A DNA stretch of 12,213 nucleotides, from assembly GCA_963575675.1 (NCBI GenBank), contig CAUYUA010000004.1, forward strand, positions 1-12,213, in the 5' to 3' direction. The notes under the pieces were generated by a model. It searched no databases. It was given only the letters and a program-made list of their open reading frames with translations, and was not told the DNA's origin. Positions 1-7,009 of the stretch are shown here, piece by piece. Every line of letters starts with the position of its first letter. Within the stretch, counting starts at the first letter, position 1. The stretch is from CAUYUA01 sp963575675 (lineage in GTDB: Bacteria > Pseudomonadota > Alphaproteobacteria > Azospirillales > Azospirillaceae). The position numbers and the translations under genes were made by a program.

Positions 1-63
1 CTTTCGCTCCCCCCTTATAATCCCCTGCGACCAGGAACACAGTCCCTGGACCCATTTAATTCT
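1..63. repeat. Right end of an intergenic inverted-repeat element, cut by the window edge
   Basis: This stretch matches the right arm of the element at 5479-5541 at 58 of 63 positions by direct comparison, without gaps. It holds the 3' half of the element's G/C hairpin (loop CTTTCGCT at 1-8, then CCCCCCTTAT at 9-18). It also holds the outer small hairpin CCAGGAACACAGTCCCTGG (31-49). The rest of the element lies to the left, outside the window. It sits about 100 bp past the recJ stop codon, the same kind of 3'-end position as the other two copies. It could act as a transcription terminator, but no clear U-tract is present. Confidence 0.85.
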
Positions 64-120
64 CCATACAAAATATAATATTATGTATTAATACTTCCAC
101 CCGCAGAAACGCATATCTAT

Positions 121-164
121 TTTATTACAAAACACAATCAAATTTATTACAAGACATAATCAAA
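121..164. repeat. 22-bp AT-rich tandem duplication next to the recJ stop
   Basis: Two adjacent 22-bp units, 121-142 and 143-164, match at 20 of 22 positions. They differ by A/G at unit position 11 and C/T at unit position 15. The second unit ends one base before the recJ stop codon (166-168). The sequence is AT-rich and has no strong hairpin. It could be a slippage product or a binding site; nothing in it indicates a function. Confidence 0.8.
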
Positions 165-165
165 A

Positions 166-1980
166 TCAGCGACGAGGCAAGATGGAAATCGAACGCCCCG
201 CCAACGCCGCGTCTTCTATAATCAACTGCACAGAGTCCGCGCCATTCCAATGATTCAGCCGCAACGGCCCCGCCAAATGCATCGGTTGCCCTCCCGATTC
301 CAACAACGCTCGCCCCAACCCCTCCGGTCGACCACTGTCCAACACGCGAAAAGCAATCGCCTTCAACCGCCCGCCATCACGTCCAGAGACAATGCAACGC
401 ACATGCGAATCACGCAAAACATCCGCACGCACAATTCGCGCGTCGGGAATCGCAAAACGCGGCTCCGAATTTCCGTTTCCAAACGGCCCCAATTTTTCCA
501 AAGAGCGCGCCAAATCCATCGTCGCCGCCCCCGTCATTAAAGCTCCATCCAACTCCAACACCGGCGAAGTCGGCGGCGCGCTGGATTGCGCCAAAATCCG
601 TTCAACCAAAAACACACGCAACGGCTCGATAAGCTCTTTCACCACCGTAAAGCCCGCCGCCATGCGATGGCCGCCGCCATTGACCAACAACCCCGCTTGT
701 CGCGCCGCAATCACGGCGGCGCCCAAATCAATCCCCATCACCGAACGCCCCGACGCTCGACCAATCCCTTCCTCGGTCGCCACGACGCAGGTCGGACGAT
801 TCAAACGCTCCTTCAAACGCGCCGCCACAATCCCGATCACGCCGGGATGCCAACCTTCTCCCACCACAAACACCAACGGTGGAGGCGACTCCAAATCCAC
901 CCGCGCCAAAGCCTCTTCTAAAACCTGCGCCTCCACCGCCCGACGTTCTTCGTTATGCTGATCAAGTTGCCGCGCCAGCAACAAAGCCTCCGCCGAATCA
1001 TCGGTGGACAAAAGACGCGCTCCGACATCCGCGCCGCCAACTCGTCCCCCGGCGTTGACGCGCGGACCCAAGATAAACCCAAGATGATACGCCGTCGGAG
1101 CATCGCGCATTCCGGCAACATCCGCCAAAGTCGCCAAACCGGGATTCCCTCGCCGTCCCATCACCTTCAAGCCTTGCGCAACCAAAGCCCGATTCAACCC
1201 CGTCAACGGCATAACGTCGCATACGGTGCCCAACGCCACCAAATCCAGCCAATTCATTAGATTCGGTTCCAAGCGATCGCCATACCACCCCGCCGCGCGC
1301 AACGCTCTATTCACCGCCACAATCACCAAAAACGTCACTCCTGCCGCACATAAAGTGCGGTAGGGAATATCCTCATCGATTCGATTGGGATTCACCACCG
1401 CCAACGCCGGCGGCAAACGAGGCTCGGCGGCATGGTGATCAACCACGATCACATCAAGCCCCACCTTCGCCGCGCTTTCCAAAGCCACATGCGCCGTAGT
1501 CCCGCAATCAACAGTAACGACAAGACGCACGCCTTCGTCGTGAAGTCGCAACAAAGCCGCCGACGAAGGCCCATAACCTTCTCCAATTCGATCGGGAATG
1601 TACAAACGCGGCGAGCATCCCACGCTGCGCAAAAACCGAATCAACAAAGCCGCCGATGTCGCGCCGTCAACGTCATAATCGGCGAACACCGCCACCGACT
1701 CCTGATTCGCCACCGCCTTAGCCAAACGCTCCGCAGCAACGTCCATATCCTTAAACTGACTCGGATTCGGCAACATGCTCCGCAGAGTCGGCGAAAGAAA
1801 AGCGTCCACATCCTCCGGCCCAACGCCTCTCCCCGCCAAAACCCGACCAACGATCTCCGGCAGCCCCCACCCTTGTGACAGCGCCAACGCCAACCGATCA
1901 TTCGTCGGCCGAGATTGCCAAAGACGACCCGTGATCGATTGCTCGACATTCAAAAAAGCGTTTTCGACAATGGCGTTCAT
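166..1980 (-). CDS. recJ: Single-stranded-DNA-specific exonuclease RecJ
   Basis: This is a 5'-3' single-strand DNA exonuclease, a cytoplasmic metal-dependent DHH-family nuclease used in recombination repair and mismatch excision. The 604-residue length is normal for RecJ. The DHH-domain motifs are intact: DYDVDG at residues 101-106, VDCG at 157-160, DHH at 181-183 and CDVMPL at 254-259. The DHHA1 signature GGGHRMAAGF is at 435-444, and a C-terminal OB-like domain follows at about 470-590. The N-terminal pattern (W..R..NDR, then GLPEIVGRVLAGRGV) is typical of alphaproteobacterial RecJ. The ATG start at 1980 is supported by GGAG (1990-1987) with 6-nt spacing. It is transcribed divergently from the epimerase gene. 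No partner is co-transcribed within the window. Confidence 0.97.
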   Translation of the reverse strand: MNAIVENAFLNVEQSITGRLWQSRPTNDRLALALSQGWGLPEIVGRVLAGRGVGPEDVDAFLSPTLRSMLPNPSQFKDMDVAAERLAKAVANQESVAVFADYDVDGATSAALLIRFLRSVGCSPRLYIPDRIGEGYGPSSAALLRLHDEGVRLVVTVDCGTTAHVALESAAKVGLDVIVVDHHAAEPRLPPALAVVNPNRIDEDIPYRTLCAAGVTFLVIVAVNRALRAAGWYGDRLEPNLMNWLDLVALGTVCDVMPLTGLNRALVAQGLKVMGRRGNPGLATLADVAGMRDAPTAYHLGFILGPRVNAGGRVGGADVGARLLSTDDSAEALLLARQLDQHNEERRAVEAQVLEEALARVDLESPPPLVFVVGEGWHPGVIGIVAARLKERLNRPTCVVATEEGIGRASGRSVMGIDLGAAVIAARQAGLLVNGGGHRMAAGFTVVKELIEPLRVFLVERILAQSSAPPTSPVLELDGALMTGAATMDLARSLEKLGPFGNGNSEPRFAIPDARIVRADVLRDSHVRCIVSGRDGGRLKAIAFRVLDSGRPEGLGRALLESGGQPMHLAGPLRLNHWNGADSVQLIIEDAALAGRSISILPRR

Positions 1981-2026
1981 CCCCGTCTCCGCTCAAAAAA
2001 CCCCTCCGGCGGCCGAAGGCCGAACA

Positions 2027-2055
2027 TTGCGGAGAAGATGTGAAGACTATACTAT
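2027..2055 (+). promoter_or_regulatory. Candidate sigma-70-type promoter for the epimerase gene
   Basis: TTGCGG (2027-2032) is followed either by TATACT (2048-2053, 15-nt spacer) or by TACTAT (2050-2055, 17-nt spacer). It lies about 100 bp upstream of the epimerase start, in the 176-bp divergent gap with recJ. The -35 match is moderate. On the opposite strand the same AT core reads TATAGT, so a recJ promoter could overlap it. This is prediction only. Confidence 0.35.
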
Positions 2056-2156
2056 CGATAAGCGGCCTTGCCGAAGATTGTTTAAATTTTATTCCACGAC
2101 TCGAAGAGCCCGCCCTGAACAGCCCGCCCTAAAAGAGATTGCCTCAAACGGAATCA

Positions 2157-3146
2157 ATGTCGCGCCCCATCCTCACGATTCGTCGAGAACGATTCCCCAT
2201 TCGTGGCCTGTTCCGCATCTCACGCGGCGCCCGAACCGAAGCCGAAGTCGTCGTCGCCGAAATAAAATCCGGCCCCCACATCGGGCGAGGCGAAGCCGTT
2301 CCTTACGCCCGTTACGGAGAAACCGTCGAAAGCGTGATCGCCGCGCTTCAAGCCCAAACCCAAGCCATCGCAAACGAACTAGATCGAATCGCTCTGCAAG
2401 CCGCCATGCCGCCCGGCGCCGCCCGCAATGCTCTGGATTGCGCCCTCTGGGACTTGGAAGCCAAACACTCTGAACAACCCGCGTGGAAACTGGCGGGCTT
2501 ACGCCAACCTCCGGTTCCTTTGACAACCGCCTACACTCTAAGCCTCGACGCCCCAAGCGCCATGGCGGAAGCCGCGCGCGAAGTCGCTTATCGCCCCCTG
2601 CTGAAAATCAAGCTTACCGGAGAAGGCGATCTAGAGCGCGTTCAAGCCGTTCGAAACGCCGCTCCTCAATCCCGCCTGATCGTCGACGCTAACGAAGCCT
2701 GGTCCATCAACCAATTACAGCAATTCGCCCCAAGCTTCGCCGCCTTGGGAGTCGCCCTGATCGAGCAGCCCTTGCCCGCCGCCAATGACGAGGCTCTGAA
2801 GGGATTTTCAAGCCCAATTCCTCTCTGCGCCGACGAATCTTGCCATGACCGCAAAGGATTGGAGTCGCTCAAAAGCCGGTATAGCGTCGTTAACATCAAA
2901 CTCGACAAAACCGGCGGACTCACTGAAGCTCTGGCGTTAAAGGCCGCCGCACAAAAAGCCGGACTCCAAATTATGGTCGGATGCATGGTCGCAAGCTCTT
3001 TAGCCATGGCTCCCGCCGTCTTGGTCGGACAAAATATTGAATTCGTTGACCTTGACGGGCCGTTGCTCTTGGCCCAAGACCGTGAACCGAAACTACGTTA
3101 TGAACAATCCTTGGTTTATCCTCCCACGCCTGAGTTGTGGGGATGA
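2157..3146 (+). CDS. Dipeptide epimerase of the enolase superfamily (L-Ala-D/L-Glu epimerase or N-acyl-D-Glu racemase type)
   Basis: This is a cytoplasmic Mg-dependent enzyme of the muconate-lactonizing/enolase superfamily. Its likely role is epimerising L-Ala-D-Glu from recycled peptidoglycan; some alphaproteobacterial relatives are named DgcA for a role in D-glutamate catabolism. Counted from the ATG at 2157 (329 residues), the KIK pair gives catalytic K150/K152. The metal ligands are D177 (IVDANEAW), E203 (LIEQPLP) and D226 (CADES). The second catalytic lysine is K248 (VNIKLDKTGG). The family segment MVGCMVASSLAMAPA and a C-terminal DLDGP motif (D298, D300), both typical of Ala-Glu epimerases, are present. 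A TTG 18 nt upstream (2139) would add six residues. ATG is preferred, though its GGA (2150-2152) is only a weak ribosome site. Substrate choice cannot be settled from sequence alone. Confidence 0.93.
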   Translation: MSRPILTIRRERFPIRGLFRISRGARTEAEVVVAEIKSGPHIGRGEAVPYARYGETVESVIAALQAQTQAIANELDRIALQAAMPPGAARNALDCALWDLEAKHSEQPAWKLAGLRQPPVPLTTAYTLSLDAPSAMAEAAREVAYRPLLKIKLTGEGDLERVQAVRNAAPQSRLIVDANEAWSINQLQQFAPSFAALGVALIEQPLPAANDEALKGFSSPIPLCADESCHDRKGLESLKSRYSVVNIKLDKTGGLTEALALKAAAQKAGLQIMVGCMVASSLAMAPAVLVGQNIEFVDLDGPLLLAQDREPKLRYEQSLVYPPTPELWG

Positions 3147-3399
3147 GATTGTCGCCTTAAAAAGGCTGTTAAAAAAAACAAACTCCAGGAGCCAAAAGGT
3201 AAGGCCCAGGCTCTGTCGAAGGCCGAAAAGCCTTTGGAAATCGGGGCTTAGAGATTGCAATCACCAAAAGTCGTGAGCGCCGTTTCAATCCGATGAAGCC
3301 GTAAATGAAGCCGCAAAAAAAACGCCAACAAGTTGCTTCCAGGTTTTCAACCAGACAAAATCATAAAATCTTTATCAATCCTCATAATTTTGGTTTGGG
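3147..3399. other. 253-bp gene-free gap with short hairpins and a 12-bp tandem repeat
   Basis: No credible gene is seen here. GCCTT-AAA-AAGGC (3154-3166) is followed by an A-run rather than a T-run, so it is not a good plus-strand terminator. A second small stem, AAGGC/GCCTT with a CGAAAA loop, lies near 3219-3234. A 12-bp tandem repeat occupies 3293-3316 (ATGAAGCCGTAA, then ATGAAGCCGCAA). The promoter of the downstream kinase gene must lie here, but no convincing -35/-10 pair stood out. Confidence 0.6.
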
Positions 3400-5253
3400 A
3401 TGATGATGACGCAAATCATAAATAATCATAAAAACAAAACCATCCCACAACGGATTGCCTTTGGTTTTTTTATCGTGCTTTTATGCTCCACTCTTTCCGG
3501 ATTCTGCGCGGTTCTGTATTTTTCAACCTCAGAAACACCCATTCCCACACCCGCGCCGAAAATTACCGCATCATCACGGCAGCTTTTCAATATCGAGCCC
3601 GAATTACGCGCTTTCGATGTGGCGGCGCGCGACGCCCTTCTCCGCTCTACGCACGAAACCTTCAACGAATCGGAAGATCAGGCCAAACCTCATCGCTTGT
3701 TCATAGAAAGCCTTAAAACGCATCGCGACATTCCTCCCGCCGAAATCGACCCCCTCGAAAAAAAAGCCTTTGAATATTGGAGCGCTTTCGAGATGGCGAT
3801 TCGACTTCGAATCGAACAACAACAGCTCTCAGAGCAAATCTTTCAGCCTCTGGGTCAACAAATCCGTCTTTCTTTACAGCGTTTTATTGATCGCGGCGGA
3901 GAAGCCTCCGAATTATCGCGAGATATTGTTCAAAGCATCCTGTTGATGCAGACTCACATTGATCGCTATCGCGAGCGCCACGACATTCCGGATATGGAGC
4001 AAGCACGCGCAGACATCGTGTTTGCACGCAATCGAATCGCAGAGTTCGAGCGAATCGCCATGATGTCTTATGATCGCAACCTCATCAGCGATACGCAGGT
4101 CTCATTAACAACTTTCGTCAGCGCTCTGGCGCGCATTGAAACCATCACGCGAGAAGAAGAGACGCTCTTAAAAGAAATCATCCCCATAAAACAAAAAGAC
4201 CTCTCCACCACCGCAAATCGACTCGTTGAGCGCCTTCAAACACAAGACACAAACTCTCACCAAGACGCAAAACCAGAATCATCGCCTCCAATTGCACCTC
4301 CGGCAACGCGACCGAAACTCCTGCTGATTTTCAGCATCCTCCTTGGAGCATGCGCAATTCTGTTCGGAATGATCTTCACGCGCTTAACGACTCAGGCCGT
4401 GACTCAAAAGGCTTTGGTTCTTTCCGAAAATCAACCGTCGCCCTTTTGGAAAAACGACGCCCCTCCGGAGCAACAAACTCCCTCCGCGCCCACAACCGAA
4501 CAAAAAAACAAGACGTCTCTTTCAACATTCACCGAACAGCAGATCGAACCCAATCACGTCTCTTTCTTGGTCAATGCCGGACAACAGCTTCGCGCTCCTC
4601 TCAGCGAGATGATCGCTCACAGTCAGCATGTGATGAACGAGCTGGAGAGACTCAATTTGAAACAACTTACTCCCGAGATCGAAATGATCCTGTGGAGCAC
4701 CGAACAAATTTTGACGATGACCGATTCAGTTCAAGAATTGGCTCGGATTGAAACAGGAACCCTACTGCCAACGATAGAGACTTTCGATGTCGGTCATCTT
4801 TTGGTTGAGGTCAGGGAGCGTCTGCGATCTGCGGCGGAACTTTACGGAAATCACTTAACGATCGCGTGCGCCGCAGATGTTGGAACGATGAAATCCGATT
4901 TCAAGATCATTCGTTCTACGCTGCTTCACTTATTGGACAATGCTTGTAAGTACACTCACGATGGAAAAGTTTCTTTAGAAGCCGAGAAATGCGTCATCGA
5001 TGATAAAGATTCTGTGTGTTTTACCGTATCAGACACGGGAATCGGCATGTCTGACGAAGAAATGCACAAAATGTTCAAACCCTTTGTGCGCGGTCGTTCA
5101 TCGGACGATCCAACACACGCTCAGCCTTTTGGAACCGGCCTTGGACTGACTCTGGTTCAACATTATTGCACTTTACTGGAAGGCCATATGGAAGTGTCCA
5201 GCACACGCGGTCGGGGATCGCGATTTGCCGTGACGTTTCCAACTTTTTTCTAA
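3400..5253 (+). CDS. Membrane sensor histidine-kinase-like protein lacking the phospho-acceptor histidine
   Basis: Of 617 residues, TM1 is at about 18-41. A mostly helical periplasmic region of about 260 residues follows, resembling four-helix-bundle sensor domains in texture. TM2 is at about 306-328. A Pro/Gln-rich linker (341-380) follows, with no recognisable HAMP domain. The dimerisation helix comes next (387-415), and an ATPase domain runs from about 460 to 615. The ATPase motifs are intact: N-box DNACKYT (N514), DTGIGM (D545), FKPFVRG and GTGLGL (from G578). The H-box, however, reads FLVNAGQQLRAPL where the family has F-L-x-N-x-S-H-E-L-R-x-P-L. The phospho-accepting His is therefore Q395 (codon CAA, 4582-4584) and the next acidic residue is Q396. 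This suggests it cannot autophosphorylate in the usual way and may act as an ATP-binding regulator or heterodimer partner. Three consecutive ATG codons begin at 3400. GGGA (3397-3400) best serves the third, at 3406. No response regulator is adjacent. Confidence 0.92.
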   Translation: MMMTQIINNHKNKTIPQRIAFGFFIVLLCSTLSGFCAVLYFSTSETPIPTPAPKITASSRQLFNIEPELRAFDVAARDALLRSTHETFNESEDQAKPHRLFIESLKTHRDIPPAEIDPLEKKAFEYWSAFEMAIRLRIEQQQLSEQIFQPLGQQIRLSLQRFIDRGGEASELSRDIVQSILLMQTHIDRYRERHDIPDMEQARADIVFARNRIAEFERIAMMSYDRNLISDTQVSLTTFVSALARIETITREEETLLKEIIPIKQKDLSTTANRLVERLQTQDTNSHQDAKPESSPPIAPPATRPKLLLIFSILLGACAILFGMIFTRLTTQAVTQKALVLSENQPSPFWKNDAPPEQQTPSAPTTEQKNKTSLSTFTEQQIEPNHVSFLVNAGQQLRAPLSEMIAHSQHVMNELERLNLKQLTPEIEMILWSTEQILTMTDSVQELARIETGTLLPTIETFDVGHLLVEVRERLRSAAELYGNHLTIACAADVGTMKSDFKIIRSTLLHLLDNACKYTHDGKVSLEAEKCVIDDKDSVCFTVSDTGIGMSDEEMHKMFKPFVRGRSSDDPTHAQPFGTGLGLTLVQHYCTLLEGHMEVSSTRGRGSRFAVTFPTFF

Positions 5254-5296
5254 AGTTAGAAGGGTCCAGGGACTGTGTCTCTGGTCGCAGGGGATC

Positions 5297-5324
5297 ATAA
5301 GGGGGGAGCGAAAGCCCCCCTTAT
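5297..5324. terminator. Strong hairpin in the left arm, possible terminator for the kinase gene
   Basis: A perfect 10-bp stem, ATAAGGGGGG (5297-5306) with CCCCCCTTAT (5315-5324), closes an 8-nt loop AGCGAAAG that can also pair as GC-GAAA-GC. It lies 44 bp past the kinase stop codon. The sequence after the stem (TCGCGAAG) is not a U-tract, so classical intrinsic termination is uncertain. A role in RNA 3'-end protection is equally possible. Confidence 0.4.
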
Positions 5325-5468
5325 TCGCGAAGCGATCTTCTTTTGGAACTGCTGAGAATTTTGGAATTGTGTTTTCTTTGGTCAACGTCTTTGTTGATTT
5401 GCGGCAATTTATGGGGGAGGGGGAAGGGGAAGGAGAGGAAGCAATTCCAGAGGAAGATCGCTTCGCGA

Positions 5469-5496
5469 ATAAGGGGGGCTTTCGCTCCCCCCTTAT
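5469..5496. terminator. Strong hairpin in the right arm, possible terminator for the anti-sigma gene
   Basis: This is the mirror of the left-arm stem: ATAAGGGGGG (5469-5478), loop CTTTCGCT, and CCCCCCTTAT (5487-5496). Read on the minus strand it lies about 50 bp past the anti-sigma stop codon. There is no clear U-tract. Together with the left-arm hairpin it would insulate the two convergent genes from each other. Confidence 0.4.
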
Positions 5497-5545
5497 GATC
5501 CCCTGCGACCAGGACCATAGTCCCTGGACCCTTCTAATTCTTCTT

Positions 5546-6382
5546 CTAATTTAGCGACATTACTCTTACCAATCGGACAAAACTTTCCAATCGCGCCTTC
5601 CCCAACGTCGAAGCCACCCACCACGACCCTTCTCCCTGTCTCCACGCCATAAGGACAATCGAGCCACGCTGACGATCTTCGACCTTCTGATTTGTCATCA
5701 TCTGTCCAGGCAAATAAGTCAAACTAATCGGCGTGGTTTCGCGTCGAAACACCACCACAGAAGCCGTCGCTCCATTCACTTCGTCAAGACGTCCTCCAAC
5801 CAAAGGAAACTCCTGACTTTCCATAACGCCCAACGGCGGAAGAAACGCCGACAAACTTAAAAACCACTTCTCAATCTCATGACGTTCCATCGCTTCAAAA
5901 TGAACAATCTTATTTTCCACCAGACTCGCCAAATGCCGGGCCGCAATGCTGTCAAAAATTTTATCTTCTTCACTTGAAGATGATAACAAACTCAATCCAA
6001 ACCAAACAATCACCGCAATAAGTAAAAATCCAATCCCTGCTCCCAGCCCTCCCCAACGAAAAAAAGAACGCGATTCTTGTTTCTCTTCATAACGCGGAGA
6101 ACGTCTTTCTTCTTGCGCGCGCGGTTTTAATTCAGAATCGTCAATCTCTCGCGACAACACCGAAGACCAAATCCGCTCCGCCATCCCCGGAGACGCATCA
6201 TAACGCTTAGCGTTCCAGCGAATGACTTTTCGCAAAGCCACAACACGCATACGAAGAATCGAACACATAACACAATCGACTAAATGCCGCTCGACATCTT
6301 GACGATCTTGAGAATCCAGCTCATCGTCAATCAGACCGGGCAAAAGTTTCCGGCATTGATCACAAATCATCGCGGCGCTCAT
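5546..6382 (-). CDS. Membrane anti-sigma factor with zinc-binding N-terminus
   Basis: This is a likely inhibitor of the ECF sigma factor encoded just upstream. Counted from ATG 6382 (278 residues), it begins with a zinc anti-sigma domain: C7/C10, then H33-x3-C37-x2-C40 (RHLVDCVMC). An Arg/Glu-rich linker follows, then one membrane segment at about 111-132 (GGLGAGIGFLLIAVIVWFGL). A C-terminal periplasmic domain of about 145 residues contains an FPLVGGRLDEVNG segment, like other alphaproteobacterial anti-sigma C-termini. A GTG at 6412 would add ten residues inside the sigma gene, and ATG 6370 is also possible. ATG 6382 keeps the conserved N-terminus close to the start. The 23-bp overlap with the sigma stop codon (6360-6362) implies translational coupling. 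Its sensing cue is unknown; release could be by zinc/redox change or proteolysis. Confidence 0.87.
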   Translation of the reverse strand: MSAAMICDQCRKLLPGLIDDELDSQDRQDVERHLVDCVMCSILRMRVVALRKVIRWNAKRYDASPGMAERIWSSVLSREIDDSELKPRAQEERRSPRYEEKQESRSFFRWGGLGAGIGFLLIAVIVWFGLSLLSSSSEEDKIFDSIAARHLASLVENKIVHFEAMERHEIEKWFLSLSAFLPPLGVMESQEFPLVGGRLDEVNGATASVVVFRRETTPISLTYLPGQMMTNQKVEDRQRGSIVLMAWRQGEGSWWVASTLGKARLESFVRLVRVMSLN

Positions 6383-6965
6383 TTTCAGCGAATTGATCAA
6401 CCATCCAAGCACGATGCAAAAGCCGTTGCGCTTCAGCCAGACGAGGCGTCACTTGATCCGGCGTAATTCCTACAACTTGAGCAATTTGATCGTATCGCAA
6501 TCCTTCAATGTCGCGCAGAACCATTGCGACTCGACACGCCAACGGCAAACCCATAAGCCATTTATTAATCTCAGCTTCAGAGCAATCGCGAATCCGATGC
6601 AAGGCGTCATCACGATGCAGAGAAACATCGCTGGAAACTCCCCAGCCGGACAATTTCGAGTCAGCCTCGGCCAAAGAGGAATCCCCGGAATTCAAATAAC
6701 GCCCGGCAGCGAAATCTTGACGCCGCACCCACGCTCGCCCGGATTGATGAACAAAAGACAACAACAGAACGCGCCCGTTGCTCTCATCGGTCTCTGAATC
6801 TTCTTCCATCAGGCAACGCATGGCGCGAAAACAAGCATCGCGAACAACGTCTTCTACAGAATCCGAACCAACCATCCACCCCGCCAGCGTGCAAGCCGAG
6901 TCCAAATGAGGCGCGATTAACGTACTAAACAACGTATATCGCGTTCTCTTGGAATCCGTCATCAT
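6360..6965 (-). CDS. ECF-type RNA polymerase sigma factor
   Basis: This 201-residue protein has the two-domain ECF layout. Sigma region 2 is at about 15-52 (core VEDVVRDACFRAMR, 37-50) and region 4 at about 130-187 (LPLACRVAMVLRDIEGLRYDQIAQVVGI). Its helix-turn-helix differs from the common GTVxSRL form, reading DQVTPRL. The segment after region 2 (NGRVLLLSFVHQSGRAWVRR) replaces the usual F.xWLxxIARN pattern, so this is a diverged ECF member. The ATG start at 6965 is supported by AAAGG (6975-6971) with 5-nt spacing. It is followed by an overlapping membrane anti-sigma gene, the standard arrangement for an envelope-signal switch. Its promoter must lie in or beyond the decayed repeat copy upstream. 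Autoregulation is common in the family but cannot be read here. Confidence 0.88.
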   Translation of the reverse strand: MMTDSKRTRYTLFSTLIAPHLDSACTLAGWMVGSDSVEDVVRDACFRAMRCLMEEDSETDESNGRVLLLSFVHQSGRAWVRRQDFAAGRYLNSGDSSLAEADSKLSGWGVSSDVSLHRDDALHRIRDCSEAEINKWLMGLPLACRVAMVLRDIEGLRYDQIAQVVGITPDQVTPRLAEAQRLLHRAWMVDQFAENERRDDL

Positions 6966-7009
6966 TAACGCCTTTGTTCAAAAAAAGATCGACGAAATGA
7001 GCCTTGGAT

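Larger units (their letters stand above)
5256..5537. repeat. Large near-perfect inverted repeat (MITE- or BIME-like element) between convergent genes
   Basis: Two 98-bp arms, 5256-5353 and 5440-5537, are reverse complements at 91 of 98 positions with no gaps, around an 86-bp centre. Each arm carries its own hairpins. One is a perfect 10-bp G/C-capped stem ATAAGGGGGG/CCCCCCTTAT (5297-5324 and 5469-5496, 8-nt loops). The other is a small outer stem of the CCAGGGAC...CTGG type (ends at 5283 and 5509-5527). A TTCGCGAA palindrome is also present in each arm. The element fills the space between two stop codons: it begins 3 bp after the kinase stop (5253) and ends 8 bp before the anti-sigma stop (5546). 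A TA dinucleotide flanks GAAGGG...CCCTTC on each side, compatible with TA-targeting insertion, but this is inference. It contains no transposase. It may serve as a bidirectional terminator. Confidence 0.9.

Noticed and set aside
392..961. 189-codon plus-strand open frame opposite recJ
   Set aside because: It lies wholly antisense to an intact recJ, with low-complexity composition and no motif.
2139..2156. TTG start giving six extra residues on the epimerase
   Set aside because: The ATG at 2157 puts the start next to the conserved beginning of the family, and the TTG has no properly spaced ribosome site.
1775..2473. 232-codon plus-strand open frame across the recJ 5' end and the epimerase
   Set aside because: It is very rich in Arg/Pro/Ser with no domain pattern, and overlaps two well-supported genes. 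It is a shadow frame.
3154..3166. Intrinsic terminator after the epimerase
   Set aside because: The stem is only 5 bp and is followed by A residues rather than T on the plus strand.
5369..5554. Small open frames within the inverted repeat
   Set aside because: They simply read through the repeat arms and have no ribosome site or protein features.
6383..6412. GTG start for the anti-sigma gene
   Set aside because: It would add ten residues encoded fully inside the sigma gene; ATG 6382 places the zinc motif near the N-terminus, as is usual.
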